This document shows, piece by piece, positions 18,847 through 26,960 of a stretch of 64,000 nt of DNA (position 1 is its first letter; every line of letters starts with the position of its first letter). A program made the position numbers and the translations under genes. The DNA lies in the NCBI RefSeq assembly GCF_033547095.1, contig NZ_CP137852.1, positions 2,721,501-2,785,500 on the forward strand, in the 5' to 3' direction. The notes beneath the pieces were generated by a model. The model worked only from the letters and a program-made list of their open reading frames with translations. It was not told the DNA's origin and did no database searches. The stretch comes from Sediminicoccus rosea (GTDB lineage Bacteria > Pseudomonadota > Alphaproteobacteria > Acetobacterales > Acetobacteraceae).

Positions 18847-19989
18847 ATGATCGCCAAACCCACCCGCGCCGCCGCACGCGCGCGCCTCGCCGAATTCGCC
18901 CCGCGCATGGGCCGCGACTATGCCGCGCTGCGCAACACGGATGGCGGACCCGAAGGCCGCTGCGTCTCCGCTCTCTCGCCGCATGTGCGCCACCGCCTGG
19001 TTTCCGAGAGTGAGCTGGTCGGCGTGGCGCTGACCGAGCACGGGCCGGCCCGGGCGGAGAAATTCATCCAGGAGGTGTTCTGGCGCTCCTACTGGAAGGG
19101 CTTTCTCGAGTTGCGTCCGGCGATGTGGCGCGATTACCGGGCAGCGGTGGCGCGGATGGAAGCGCCGCCCGGCCTCGCCGCCGCCATGGCGGGCGAGACG
19201 GGGATCACCTGCTTCGATGCCTGGGCACGGGAACTGGTGGAGACCGGCTGGCTGCACAACCACACCCGCATGTGGTTCGCCAGCATCTGGATCTTCACCC
19301 TGCGCCTGCCCTGGGAACTGGGGGCGGAGTTCTTCCTGGCCCATCTGGCCGATGCCGATGCCGCCTCCAACACACTTTCCTGGCGATGGGTCGCGGGCAT
19401 CCAGACGCCGGGCAAGCATTACCTGGCGCGGGCCGAAAACATCGCGCGCTACACCAATGGCCGCTTCAATCCGCGTGGCCAGCTGGATGAGGCGGCGCTG
19501 CCGATCGAAGCGCCACCGCCACCCCCCGCCGGCCGCCTGCGCGCCGCCGATGCCACGCCCGGCGGGCGTGTGGCGCTTCTGCTGCATGCCGATGACCTGG
19601 GCTTCCAGCCCGAGGGCTGTGAGGTGATGGGCGTCGCCGCCCTGGCCGACACCGCCCCGCGCAGCCGCTTCCCGCAGGGGCGCGTCGCGGCCGCGTTCAC
19701 CGCCGCCGCCCTGGCGGATGGCGGGCGGCCTGTCCTGTCCGCGCAGGAGACCGTTGCCTGGGCGAGGAAGCTCGGCGTCACCCGCATCGTCACCCCCTGG
19801 GCGCCCATCGGCTGGACGGCGCCCGTGCTCGATGAGGTGCAGGCGCTCTGCGCCGCCGAGGGGCTCACGCTCTACCGTCTCCGCCGCGACTGGGATGCAG
19901 CCTGCTGGCCGCTCGCCCAGCGCGGCTTCTTTCCCTTCCGCACCGAGATCCCGCGCCTGATCGCCGAGCTTCGCCCCGCGCCCCCTTGA
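18847..19989 (+). CDS. Photolyase-like FAD-binding protein with unusual domain order
   Basis: This 380-residue protein begins directly with the FAD-binding helical domain of the photolyase/cryptochrome family: EKFIQEVFWRSYWKG (about 75-90), GWLHNHTRMWFASIWIF (about 135-152) and DADAASNTLSWRWVAGIQ, the tryptophan-rich FAD pocket. The alpha/beta antenna domain that normally comes first is missing at the N-terminus. About 150 residues after the FAD domain resemble a Rossmann-type alpha/beta domain (VALLLHADDLGF through FFPFRTEIPR). Whether it repairs DNA or senses light is not known. ATG at 18847. Confidence 0.78.
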   Translation: MIAKPTRAAARARLAEFAPRMGRDYAALRNTDGGPEGRCVSALSPHVRHRLVSESELVGVALTEHGPARAEKFIQEVFWRSYWKGFLELRPAMWRDYRAAVARMEAPPGLAAAMAGETGITCFDAWARELVETGWLHNHTRMWFASIWIFTLRLPWELGAEFFLAHLADADAASNTLSWRWVAGIQTPGKHYLARAENIARYTNGRFNPRGQLDEAALPIEAPPPPPAGRLRAADATPGGRVALLLHADDLGFQPEGCEVMGVAALADTAPRSRFPQGRVAAAFTAAALADGGRPVLSAQETVAWARKLGVTRIVTPWAPIGWTAPVLDEVQALCAAEGLTLYRLRRDWDAACWPLAQRGFFPFRTEIPRLIAELRPAPP

Positions 19990-20129
19990 CGCGGGGGCTA
20001 GGCTCCCGCCATCTGGCGTGTATGTTGACGACGCTCACATGAGGCGCGCAGGGCGAAAACCGCGCGGTTGGTCCCCCTGGAGCCAGGGCGAGCCTTGCAC
20101 CGCGCGGGCGGCATCGCGATGTTGGGGGC

Positions 20130-20258
20130 ATGGAGAAGAACCGCCCCTCGCCGGACCGCCTGATCGCCAGCATCCCCGTGCCGATGCGCGTGATGCTGGG
20201 CCTCGGTCTGCTGGGCCTCTGCGCCTGGCTGCCGGCGGCCATCGCGCTGTTCCGCTGA
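20130..20258 (+). CDS. Small single-pass membrane protein
   Basis: A 42-residue open frame (MEKNRPSPDRLIASIPVPMR followed by a hydrophobic helix of about 20 residues). It ends two bases before the ATG of the XpaC-like gene and lies in the same operon as telA. Its position and clean single-helix composition support it, but a protein this short has little independent evidence. A GTTGGGGG stretch just upstream could serve as a weak ribosome site. No family is recognised. Confidence 0.5.
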   Translation: MEKNRPSPDRLIASIPVPMRVMLGLGLLGLCAWLPAAIALFR

Positions 20259-20260
20259 CC

Positions 20261-21016
20261 ATGGGCCTCAAGAGCGCCGTGAAGCGGCAGATGCGCGAGG
20301 CCGCGCGGCAACCCGTCTTCGGCTGGCGGGTCTGGCTGCTGCCGCTCTTCTTCTGGCCGCTCGCCTTCGACGTGCCGGTCGAGATCATCCGCGGTGGCGG
20401 CACGCGCCTGGTCGGCGCGCTGCTGGGGCTCGGCCTCGCCTGGTATGCGGCCGCCCTCATGGCACAGGGCCGCCGGCGCAATGGCGCCAAGCTCTTCGGC
20501 GTGGCAGCCGGCCTCACCGCGGGCCTTGCCGCCGGCATCACGCCACCGATCGCCGTCGGCCTCGGCTTCGGCGCCTGGTTCGGCGCCCGCCTGCTGACCG
20601 CCGACCTGCCCGAGGTCGCGCCCCCGCCACCTCCGCCAGAGCCCGCCCGGCCCGATCCGCTCGAAGGCCCCCGCGCGCAGCTCTCCCGCATCGCCGCCGC
20701 TGCGCCGCGCCTGCCGCTTGGCACGCTGCTGCTCGAAGCCGCCGGCGCCATGCAGGGCGTGGTGGAGGAGCTGGAGGCCCGCCCCGCCCGGCTGCATGAG
20801 GCGCGGCGCTTCCTCGCGGTCCATCTCGATGGCCTCTCGCGCATCGTGGACCGTCTGGAGGCGGGCGCCGCCCCGCCCGAAACCCTGCCTAGCCTGCTGA
20901 CCGACCTCGCCGCCTCCGCGCGCAAGCTGCGCAGCGAGTTGCGCGTGGCCGAGAGCGAGGCCCTTGAAATCCAGGTGAAGGTGCTGGCCGAGCGGCTGCG
21001 CCAGGAGGAACCATGA
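20261..21016 (+). CDS. XpaC-like (5-bromo-4-chloroindolyl phosphate hydrolysis) family membrane protein
   Basis: A 251-residue protein with two or three N-terminal hydrophobic segments, a proline-rich linker (residues about 122-135), and a helical C-terminal domain. This architecture matches the XpaC family that is usually encoded just before TelA in tellurite/toxic-anion resistance operons. The C-terminus overlaps the telA start by 4 bases (ATGA). The biochemical role of the family is unsettled. Confidence 0.7.
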   Translation: MGLKSAVKRQMREAARQPVFGWRVWLLPLFFWPLAFDVPVEIIRGGGTRLVGALLGLGLAWYAAALMAQGRRRNGAKLFGVAAGLTAGLAAGITPPIAVGLGFGAWFGARLLTADLPEVAPPPPPPEPARPDPLEGPRAQLSRIAAAAPRLPLGTLLLEAAGAMQGVVEELEARPARLHEARRFLAVHLDGLSRIVDRLEAGAAPPETLPSLLTDLAASARKLRSELRVAESEALEIQVKVLAERLRQEEP

Positions 21017-22089
21017 GCGACATCCAACCCACCGCCGCACCCGTGCGTGAGGAAGAGGTGGCCCGCCTTGCCGCCGCCATCGACCTGAAGGACCCCGGCA
21101 CCATCCTGCGCTTCGGCGCCGCCGCGCAAAGCCGCGCCCAGGCGGCCGCCGACGCCATGCTGGAAGGTGCGCAGAACCGCGAGACGGGGGAGGCGGGGCA
21201 GACCCTCTCCTCCATGCTCACCGCGCTGCGTGGCTTCGACGTGACGAACCTGGCCGAGAAGCCCGGCTTCTTCCAGCGCCTGTTCAACAAGGCCGGCAGC
21301 GAGGCCACCGCCATCGTCCAGCGCTATGAGGGCGTGCGCGACCAGGTGCAGGTGATCGGCGACAAGCTCGACCAGCACCGCACCAAGCTGCTGGAGGATG
21401 TGGAGCGGCTGGAGCGCCTCTACACCGCGACGCTCGACTGGTTCCACGCGCTGGCCGACCACATCGCCGCCGGCGAGCGCGTGCTCAAGCACACCGACAG
21501 TGTCGTGATCCCCGCCCTCGAGGCCGCCGCCCTGGATGCGGGCGATCCGCTCGCCCCGCAGGCCCTGCGCGACGGCCGCGCCGCGCGCGACGAGCTGGAA
21601 CGCCGCGTGCATGACCTGCGCCTGACCCGCCAGGTCGCCATGCAGGCGCTGCCCTCGATCCGCCTGATCCAGGAGAACGACAAGGCGCTCTCCGCCAAGA
21701 TCCAGTCCGTCCTCGCCAACACTGTCCCGCTCTGGTCGCAGCAGCTGGCCCAGGCGCTGGCGATCCACCGCATGCGCGAGGCAGGCCAGGCCGTGAAGGC
21801 GGCCACCGACCTCACCAACAAGCTGCTCGTCGCCAATGCCGAGACACTCCGCACCGGCAACGCCGAAGCCCGGCGCGAACTGGAGCGCGGCACCTTCGAC
21901 ATGGAAGCCATCAAGCAGGCGAACGCCGCCCTCGTCGGTACCATCGAAGACAGCCTCCGCATCGCCGACGAGGCCCGCGTCCAGCGCCGCACCGCCGAAG
22001 CGGAACTCGCCAAGTGCGAACAGGACATCCGCCGCGCCCTCAGCGCCGCCAAGGCACGCGAGCAGGCGGCTCCGCCCGCGCGCGGTTGA
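21013..22089 (+). CDS. telA: TelA/toxic-anion resistance family protein
   Basis: A 358-residue, largely helical protein with the TelA pattern: an FFQRLFNKAG segment (about 89-98), long coiled-coil stretches (QVIGDKLDQHRTKLLEDVERLERLY) and the conserved LPSIRLIQENDKALSAKIQSVLANTVPLW core. Family members are linked to resistance to tellurite, cell-envelope agents and bacteriocins; the mechanism is not established. It is the last gene of the small-protein/XpaC/TelA unit and is followed by a convergent hairpin. Confidence 0.9.
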   Translation: MSDIQPTAAPVREEEVARLAAAIDLKDPGTILRFGAAAQSRAQAAADAMLEGAQNRETGEAGQTLSSMLTALRGFDVTNLAEKPGFFQRLFNKAGSEATAIVQRYEGVRDQVQVIGDKLDQHRTKLLEDVERLERLYTATLDWFHALADHIAAGERVLKHTDSVVIPALEAAALDAGDPLAPQALRDGRAARDELERRVHDLRLTRQVAMQALPSIRLIQENDKALSAKIQSVLANTVPLWSQQLAQALAIHRMREAGQAVKAATDLTNKLLVANAETLRTGNAEARRELERGTFDMEAIKQANAALVGTIEDSLRIADEARVQRRTAEAELAKCEQDIRRALSAAKAREQAAPPARG

Positions 22090-22166
22090 GGGCGGCGGAT
22101 CCCGGAGAGAGGCCTCGCCTCCCTCCAGCCATGTTTCCAAAGGCCCCTGGCCGTTGGTGGGGAGCG

Positions 22167-22193
22167 CTTGAGAGCGGCAAAGCCCCTCTCAAG
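22167..22193. terminator. Hairpin between telA and the convergent tctC gene
   Basis: CTTGAGAG (22167-22174) and CTCTCAAG (22186-22193) form an 8-bp stem with an 11-base loop in the 116-base gap between converging genes. It may end transcription from both sides. No T run is seen. Confidence 0.5.
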
Positions 22194-22205
22194 TGGCGCA
22201 TTCCC

Positions 22206-23183
22206 TCAGCTGCGCGCGAGGCCGGCGGCTTTCATCGCGTCACCGAGGGAGGCGTCGGCGGCGGCCAGGTGCCGGCCGAAGCCCTCTGCATCGGCGTAGC
22301 TCATGCCGAAGCCGCGGTTGTTCATGAAGGCGACGTATTCGGCCGAGCGGAAGACGCGGCCGAGGGCGGCGTTCATGGCGTTGCGGGCTTCGGCCGGGAT
22401 GTTGAGGGGCCCCGCGATGCCGCGCCATGCGCCGGTCGCGTAGTCGATGTTCATTGCTTCCTTGAGGGTGGGGATGTTCGGGAAGGCGCCGAGGCGTTCA
22501 CCGGACATGACGGCGAGGCTGCGGGCGCGGTTCGCGTCCAGCATGGCGCGCGCCTCGACGACGGAGTTGGTGGTGAAGTCGAGGCCGCCGGCCGCGAGGT
22601 CCTGCATGGCGGGGGCGGCGCCGTTGGAGGGCACCCAGCGCACATGGTTGGCGGGCAGGCGCATGGCCATGAGCCAGCCGGCCAGCGCCAGGTGCCAGAT
22701 GCCGCCCTGGCCGGTGCCGCTGGCCTTGAGCTGGCCCGGGCGGCTCGCGCGGATGGCGTCGGCCAGTTGCTGCACGTTCTGGTAGGGCGCGCTGACATTG
22801 ACCTGGATGCCCGGCGGGTCGTTGTTCATGAGGCCGAGCGGCGTGTAGTTGCGGAAGGTGAGTTCGGTCAGGCCCTGCCAGTGCAGCATGCAGATCTCGG
22901 CCGTGATCATGCCGAGCGTGTAGCCATCGGGTGCGGCCTGCGCGATGGCGGCGTGACCGACGACGCCCGAGCCGCCGGTGCGGTTGATGACGTTGAAGGG
23001 CTGGCCCAGTTCCTTCTCCAGCAGGCTTGCGATGATGCGCACCACGGCGTCCGTGCCGCCGCCCGCTGCCCAGGGGCAGAGGAGCTGCACGGGGCGCACG
23101 GGCCAGCGCGGCTGGGCGAGGGCGGGCGCGGCGATCAGGGCCGGCGTGGCGCCGAGGATGAGGCGGCGTGAGGTGATGACCAT
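22206..23183 (-). CDS. tctC: Tripartite tricarboxylate transporter receptor
   Basis: A 325-residue Bug-family receptor with a signal peptide (MVITSRRLILGATPALIAAPALA) and the family entry motif RWPVRPVQLLCPWAAGGGTD. It is the only TctC gene here that sits with the transporter genes tctA and tctB on the same strand (gap of 31 bases to tctA), so it most likely feeds that transporter. Ligands of family members include citrate, tricarboxylates and other small acids. The start at 23183 is the first ATG of the signal peptide. Confidence 0.92.
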   Translation of the reverse strand: MVITSRRLILGATPALIAAPALAQPRWPVRPVQLLCPWAAGGGTDAVVRIIASLLEKELGQPFNVINRTGGSGVVGHAAIAQAAPDGYTLGMITAEICMLHWQGLTELTFRNYTPLGLMNNDPPGIQVNVSAPYQNVQQLADAIRASRPGQLKASGTGQGGIWHLALAGWLMAMRLPANHVRWVPSNGAAPAMQDLAAGGLDFTTNSVVEARAMLDANRARSLAVMSGERLGAFPNIPTLKEAMNIDYATGAWRGIAGPLNIPAEARNAMNAALGRVFRSAEYVAFMNNRGFGMSYADAEGFGRHLAAADASLGDAMKAAGLARS

Positions 23184-23214
23184 GTCGTTTCTCCCTTGAG
23201 TTGCTTGTGTCGGT

Positions 23215-24711
23215 TCAGGCGGAGGCACGGCGGCGCGACAGGCGCATCCAGGCCCAGGCGAAGAGCGGCCAGAGCAGGGCGCTGAAGGTCAGCGCCGCGA
23301 GGAAGGAGGAGACGGGCCGCTCGAAGAAGGGCAGCACGTCGCCGTCGGACTTGATGAGGCTGGTGACGAAGCTCTGCTCCAGCATGCTGCCCATGACGAT
23401 GCCGAGCACGAGCGCCGCGACCGGATAGCCGTTCTTCTCCATCACGAAGCCCAGCACGCCGAAGAGGGCCACGAGCAGCACGGCGAACAGGTTGTTGCCG
23501 GTCGCGAAGGCGCCGACCGCACAGAGCAGCAGGATGACGGGCATGACGGCCGAGCGCGGCGCGCGCAGCACCGTGGAGGCGGCGCGGATCATCAGGATGC
23601 CGAGCGGGATCATGATGATGTTGGCCATGATGAAGATGATGTAGAGCGCGTACATGGAGGAGGCGCGCTCGGTGAAGAGCGTGGGCCCCGGGTTCAGCCC
23701 CTTCATGTAGAGCACGCCGATGGCGATGGCCGTGATGGTGTCGCCCGGGATGCCGAAGAGCAGCGAGGGCACCCAGCCCGAGGCGAGCGAGGCGTTGTTG
23801 GAGGAGCCGGCCTCCACCAGCCCTTCCGGGTGGCCGGTGCCGAATTTCTCCGGCTCCTTCGAGAATTTCTTGCTCATGGCGTAGCTGACCCAGGCCGCCA
23901 TGTCGGCGCCCGCACCCGGCAGCACGCCGATGATGATGCCGACGAAATTGCCCCGCCACATGGGCCATTGGTACTTCTTCGTCAGCGCCCACTGGTTGGC
24001 CAGGATCGAGCCGAACTTGCGGCGCGGCAGCTTGGGCGGCTCGGCCTCGGCCATGGCGCGCATCACCTCGCTGACGGCGAAGACGCCGACCAGCGCCGGG
24101 ATGGGCTCGATGCCGCCCAGCAGGTCGGGGATGCCGAAGGTGAAGCGCGGCGTGCCGGCCGGATTCTCCATCCCGATGCAGGCGATGAGCAGGCCCAGCA
24201 GCATGGAGGCGATGGCCTTGATGGGCGAGGAGCGCGCGACCAACGTCGCGCACATCAGCCCGAGCAGCGCCAGCCAGAAATACTCATAGGTCGAGAAGGA
24301 GAGGGCGATCTCGGCCAGCGCGGGGGCCAGCAGCATGAGCGAGATGGTGCCGACGATGCCGCCGATGGCGCTGAACCAGAGGCCGGCCCCCAGCGCCAGT
24401 TCAGCCTGGCCCTTGCGGGTCAGCGCATAGGCCTCGTCCGTATACGCCGCGGAGGCGGGCGTGCCGGGGATGCGGAGCAGCGCACCCGGGATGTCGCCCG
24501 AGAAGATCGCCATGGCCGAGGCCGTGATGATCGTGGCGATGGCCGCGATGGGCGAGAGCCAGAAGGTGACGGGCACCAGCAGCGCGGTCGCCATGGTGGC
24601 CGAGAGGCCCGGCAGCGAACCCACGACGAGGCCGTAGATGGCGGAGGCGAAGATGGCGATGAGCACATCCGTCGCCATCACCAGGCGGAAGCCTTCGAGC
24701 AGCGCCTCCAT
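23215..24711 (-). CDS. tctA: Tripartite tricarboxylate transporter large permease
   Basis: A 498-residue inner-membrane protein with about eleven hydrophobic segments. It has the TctA family features: an N-terminal GLVVGSLPGLSATMATALLVPVTF, the repeated PGALLRIPGTPASAAYTDEGY-type loop (here PGALLRIPGTPASAAYTDEA), and LPGAGADMAAWVSYAMSKKFSK in the middle. The large subunit carries the ion-coupled substrate pathway. Its ATG starts the base after the tctB stop, so they are translationally linked. Confidence 0.93.
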   Translation of the reverse strand: MEALLEGFRLVMATDVLIAIFASAIYGLVVGSLPGLSATMATALLVPVTFWLSPIAAIATIITASAMAIFSGDIPGALLRIPGTPASAAYTDEAYALTRKGQAELALGAGLWFSAIGGIVGTISLMLLAPALAEIALSFSTYEYFWLALLGLMCATLVARSSPIKAIASMLLGLLIACIGMENPAGTPRFTFGIPDLLGGIEPIPALVGVFAVSEVMRAMAEAEPPKLPRRKFGSILANQWALTKKYQWPMWRGNFVGIIIGVLPGAGADMAAWVSYAMSKKFSKEPEKFGTGHPEGLVEAGSSNNASLASGWVPSLLFGIPGDTITAIAIGVLYMKGLNPGPTLFTERASSMYALYIIFIMANIIMIPLGILMIRAASTVLRAPRSAVMPVILLLCAVGAFATGNNLFAVLLVALFGVLGFVMEKNGYPVAALVLGIVMGSMLEQSFVTSLIKSDGDVLPFFERPVSSFLAALTFSALLWPLFAWAWMRLSRRRASA

Positions 24712-25182
24712 CTACCAGGGCGCCGGGATCAGGCCCTCGGGCAGGGGCACCCGAAGCAGTTTGGCAAAGGCGAGGTGCACCAGCACTGGCGCGCCGAGCG
24801 CCACCGGGATGGCGATGGACAGGCGCGAGCCGAGGGCAAGGCCCGCGACCAGCACCATGATCGCCGCCGTCAACAGGAAGCCCAGTGTCTCGGAGGCGAG
24901 GACGTAGAAGAGCAGAAGTGCCGGCGGGATGATGACGCCGATGGCGCCGAGGCGCGGCCTGGGCGCGCCCGAAGGCTCGGCCGGCTCAGGCGCCTCGAAG
25001 CTCTGGCCGATGCCGAAGGCGATCAGCGCGCCGCAGGCGATCAGGCCGAAACCGATCATCATGGGAAAGACGGCGGGGCCGATATCCTGGCCGGGCACGG
25101 CCGGCAGGCGGGAGCCGAACCAGGCCGCCGCCGCACCCAAGGCCACCAGCACGCCGCCGGTGATCCGGTCGGTCACTTGCAC
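24712..25182 (-). CDS. tctB: Tripartite tricarboxylate transporter small permease
   Basis: A 156-residue protein with four hydrophobic helices, matching the small TctB subunit that partners TctA. The start is a GTG at 25182, giving MQVTDRITGGVLVALGAAAAW, typical of TctB N-termini. A 9-bp hairpin covers the purine-rich ribosome site directly upstream. Order B-A-C on the minus strand. Confidence 0.85.
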   Translation of the reverse strand: MQVTDRITGGVLVALGAAAAWFGSRLPAVPGQDIGPAVFPMMIGFGLIACGALIAFGIGQSFEAPEPAEPSGAPRPRLGAIGVIIPPALLLFYVLASETLGFLLTAAIMVLVAGLALGSRLSIAIPVALGAPVLVHLAFAKLLRVPLPEGLIPAPW

Positions 25183-25190
25183 GCCGCTCT

Positions 25191-25212
25191 CTCCCTGAAG
25201 TCTTTCAGGGAG
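25191..25212 (-). promoter_or_regulatory. Hairpin over the tctB ribosome-binding site
   Basis: CTCCCTGAA (25191-25199) and TTCAGGGAG (25204-25212) pair perfectly (9 bp, 4-base loop). On the minus strand the hairpin ends 8 bases before the GTG start, and its 3' arm contains the likely Shine-Dalgarno GGGAG. This could hide the ribosome site, or simply end transcripts from the nitroreductase gene upstream. Confidence 0.5.
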
Positions 25213-25257
25213 TGTTGCGACCTTGCCCCGCTTTGGCGAGTGAAATTGTAGGCAGGT

Positions 25258-26097
25258 TCAGCGCAGCGGGAAGCCCAGCGCGCGCAGTACGTCGGCGAGC
25301 TTGTCGCGCCCGCCCATGGCGGTGAGCTTGCCCATGCGGGCGATGACGCGCTGGCTCCAGCTCGTCGCGGCCATTTCGTTGCGCCTGGAGAACTCCGCCA
25401 TCTTCGCGTCATAGGCGGCGCGCAGCGCCGGCTCACCCGCCGCGTCATAGCGGTCGTGGAACAGCACGGCGGGCTGGGCGAGGCGCGGCTTCACCTCGCT
25501 GGTCACGCCGGGCGCCGCATAGCCGACGCAGAGGCCAAAGACGCCCATGACGCCGGGCGGCAGGCCCAGCAGTTCCGTCACCAGCGCGGGGTCGTTGCGC
25601 AGCGCGCCGATATAGACGGTGGAAAGCCCGAGCGATTCCGCTGCCACCACCGCATTCTGCGCGGCCAATGCGGCGTCGATCGCGGCGACCAGGAAGGTCT
25701 CGAGATAGGGCAGGGTGGGGAGTTCCGCACCCTCCTCCTGGCCCAGCCGCGCATTGCGCGAAACATCGGCGCACCAGACGAGGAAAAGCGGGCATTGCTC
25801 GATGTGCTTCTGGTTGCCGGCGGCCTTGGCCATGGCCGCCCGCGCCGCCGGATCATGCACCGCGACCACGGACCAGGTCTGCAGGTTGGAGCTGGTGGCG
25901 GCCGATTGCGCGGCGGCGACCAGCGTCTCCAGCGTGCCCTTGGGCAGCGCATCCGGCCGGTAGCCGCGCACCGAGCGGTGCGAGAGCAGCAGCGCGATGT
26001 GGTCGTTCCAGGGGCCGGCGGCGGGAATGGCGTCGGCGCCGTAGCGCAGGGCCAGGGCTTCCTGCGCGGTGGCAGGTCGGGGGGCGGAAATGTCCAT
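25258..26097 (-). CDS. Nitroreductase family oxidoreductase
   Basis: A 279-residue FMN-dependent nitroreductase-fold protein. The segment LLLSHRSVRGYRPDALPKGTLETLVAAAQSAATSSNLQTWSV carries the FMN-binding Arg and Ser/Asn positions of the NfsA/FRP group. A second conserved patch is GLSTVYIGALRNDP. Family members reduce nitro groups, flavins or quinones with NAD(P)H. It lies upstream of the tct operon but is separated by a hairpin, so it need not be part of it. Confidence 0.85.
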   Translation of the reverse strand: MDISAPRPATAQEALALRYGADAIPAAGPWNDHIALLLSHRSVRGYRPDALPKGTLETLVAAAQSAATSSNLQTWSVVAVHDPAARAAMAKAAGNQKHIEQCPLFLVWCADVSRNARLGQEEGAELPTLPYLETFLVAAIDAALAAQNAVVAAESLGLSTVYIGALRNDPALVTELLGLPPGVMGVFGLCVGYAAPGVTSEVKPRLAQPAVLFHDRYDAAGEPALRAAYDAKMAEFSRRNEMAATSWSQRVIARMGKLTAMGGRDKLADVLRALGFPLR

Positions 26098-26126
26098 GGG
26101 GAGCCTTCGTGCTTGCGGAGACGTGT

Positions 26127-26876
26127 CTAGCGCCGGAACTTCAGATCCAGGCCCTGCCGCCGCCAATTGGCCTCGATCGCATCCATGTTGGTGCTGCCCG
26201 AGGGGTGGGCGCGGCTCGGCTGGTTGCGCAGCCCGGGGGCGCGCGTCAGCCGCCAGAGCTTGAGCAGGCGCTCCAGCTCATCGAGCGGATTCGCGTGGTC
26301 ATCCACGCGCAGGTCGATGTCGGGGAAATCCTCTGTGGTGACCAGCTTCAGGGCCGCCGATTGCCGGCCGCGCTTGTCGCCGCCCGCCACCTCGCCCGCC
26401 TGCAGCGCCTGGAGCATGCGCTCGGGCAGGGCCAGTTCCTGGCGGGCAAGGAAGCTCGCCAGCGTATCGGCGATGACCGCCTCGCCCGAGAGCATGTTGC
26501 CCGCGATGGACCAGCCCGTGCCCGAGCGCGCGCCGGCCCATTCCACGCAGTTCTGGCCGGTCCAGGCGGCACTGCGGCCGTGGCTGTCGATGGCGTGGAT
26601 CTGCCGAAGGTTCTTGCCGTCATCACCCACCAGCGCGCCCTCGATGGCGGCGGCCGGCGAGAGGCCGCGGGCCATGGCGTCGAGCACGGCGGGGCCAAGA
26701 TAGCGGTTGGTGATGGACTGGGTGGAGACGGCGCCCACGCCCGCACGCACGAAGGGGCAGGAGGCGCCGACGGCCAGCGCGCAGGTGGTGACGGCCACCG
26801 CGAAGCTTCCGGTCTCGGGTTCGTGCGCGAGCAGTGACCAGGTCAAGGCGAAATCCTCATGTCGGCGCGATGCCAT
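26127..26876 (-). CDS. DUF1028 family protein
   Basis: A 249-residue protein of the DUF1028 family. The pattern TWSLLAHEPETGSFAVAVTTCALAVGASCPFVRAGVGAVSTQS followed by GNMLSGEAVIADTLASF is characteristic, and the fold is Ntn-hydrolase-like in related proteins. The enzymatic function is not established. The gene is 29 bases upstream of the nitroreductase and divergent from a tctC paralogue starting at 26961. Confidence 0.85.
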   Translation of the reverse strand: MASRRHEDFALTWSLLAHEPETGSFAVAVTTCALAVGASCPFVRAGVGAVSTQSITNRYLGPAVLDAMARGLSPAAAIEGALVGDDGKNLRQIHAIDSHGRSAAWTGQNCVEWAGARSGTGWSIAGNMLSGEAVIADTLASFLARQELALPERMLQALQAGEVAGGDKRGRQSAALKLVTTEDFPDIDLRVDDHANPLDELERLLKLWRLTRAPGLRNQPSRAHPSGSTNMDAIEANWRRQGLDLKFRR

Positions 26877-26960
26877 GCTTGCATGCAGAGAGTGGGCAGG
26901 GCAAAGCCCCGGTCAAGAAGGCCCGGGGCGCATCCATGGGCCAAGCGGGAGAATACGTCC

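Noticed and set aside
23830-25251. Long plus-strand open frame opposite tctA and tctB
   Set aside because: It lies antisense to two clear membrane-protein genes and is low-complexity in charge (rich in Gly, Arg, Asp, His), the usual shadow in GC-rich DNA.
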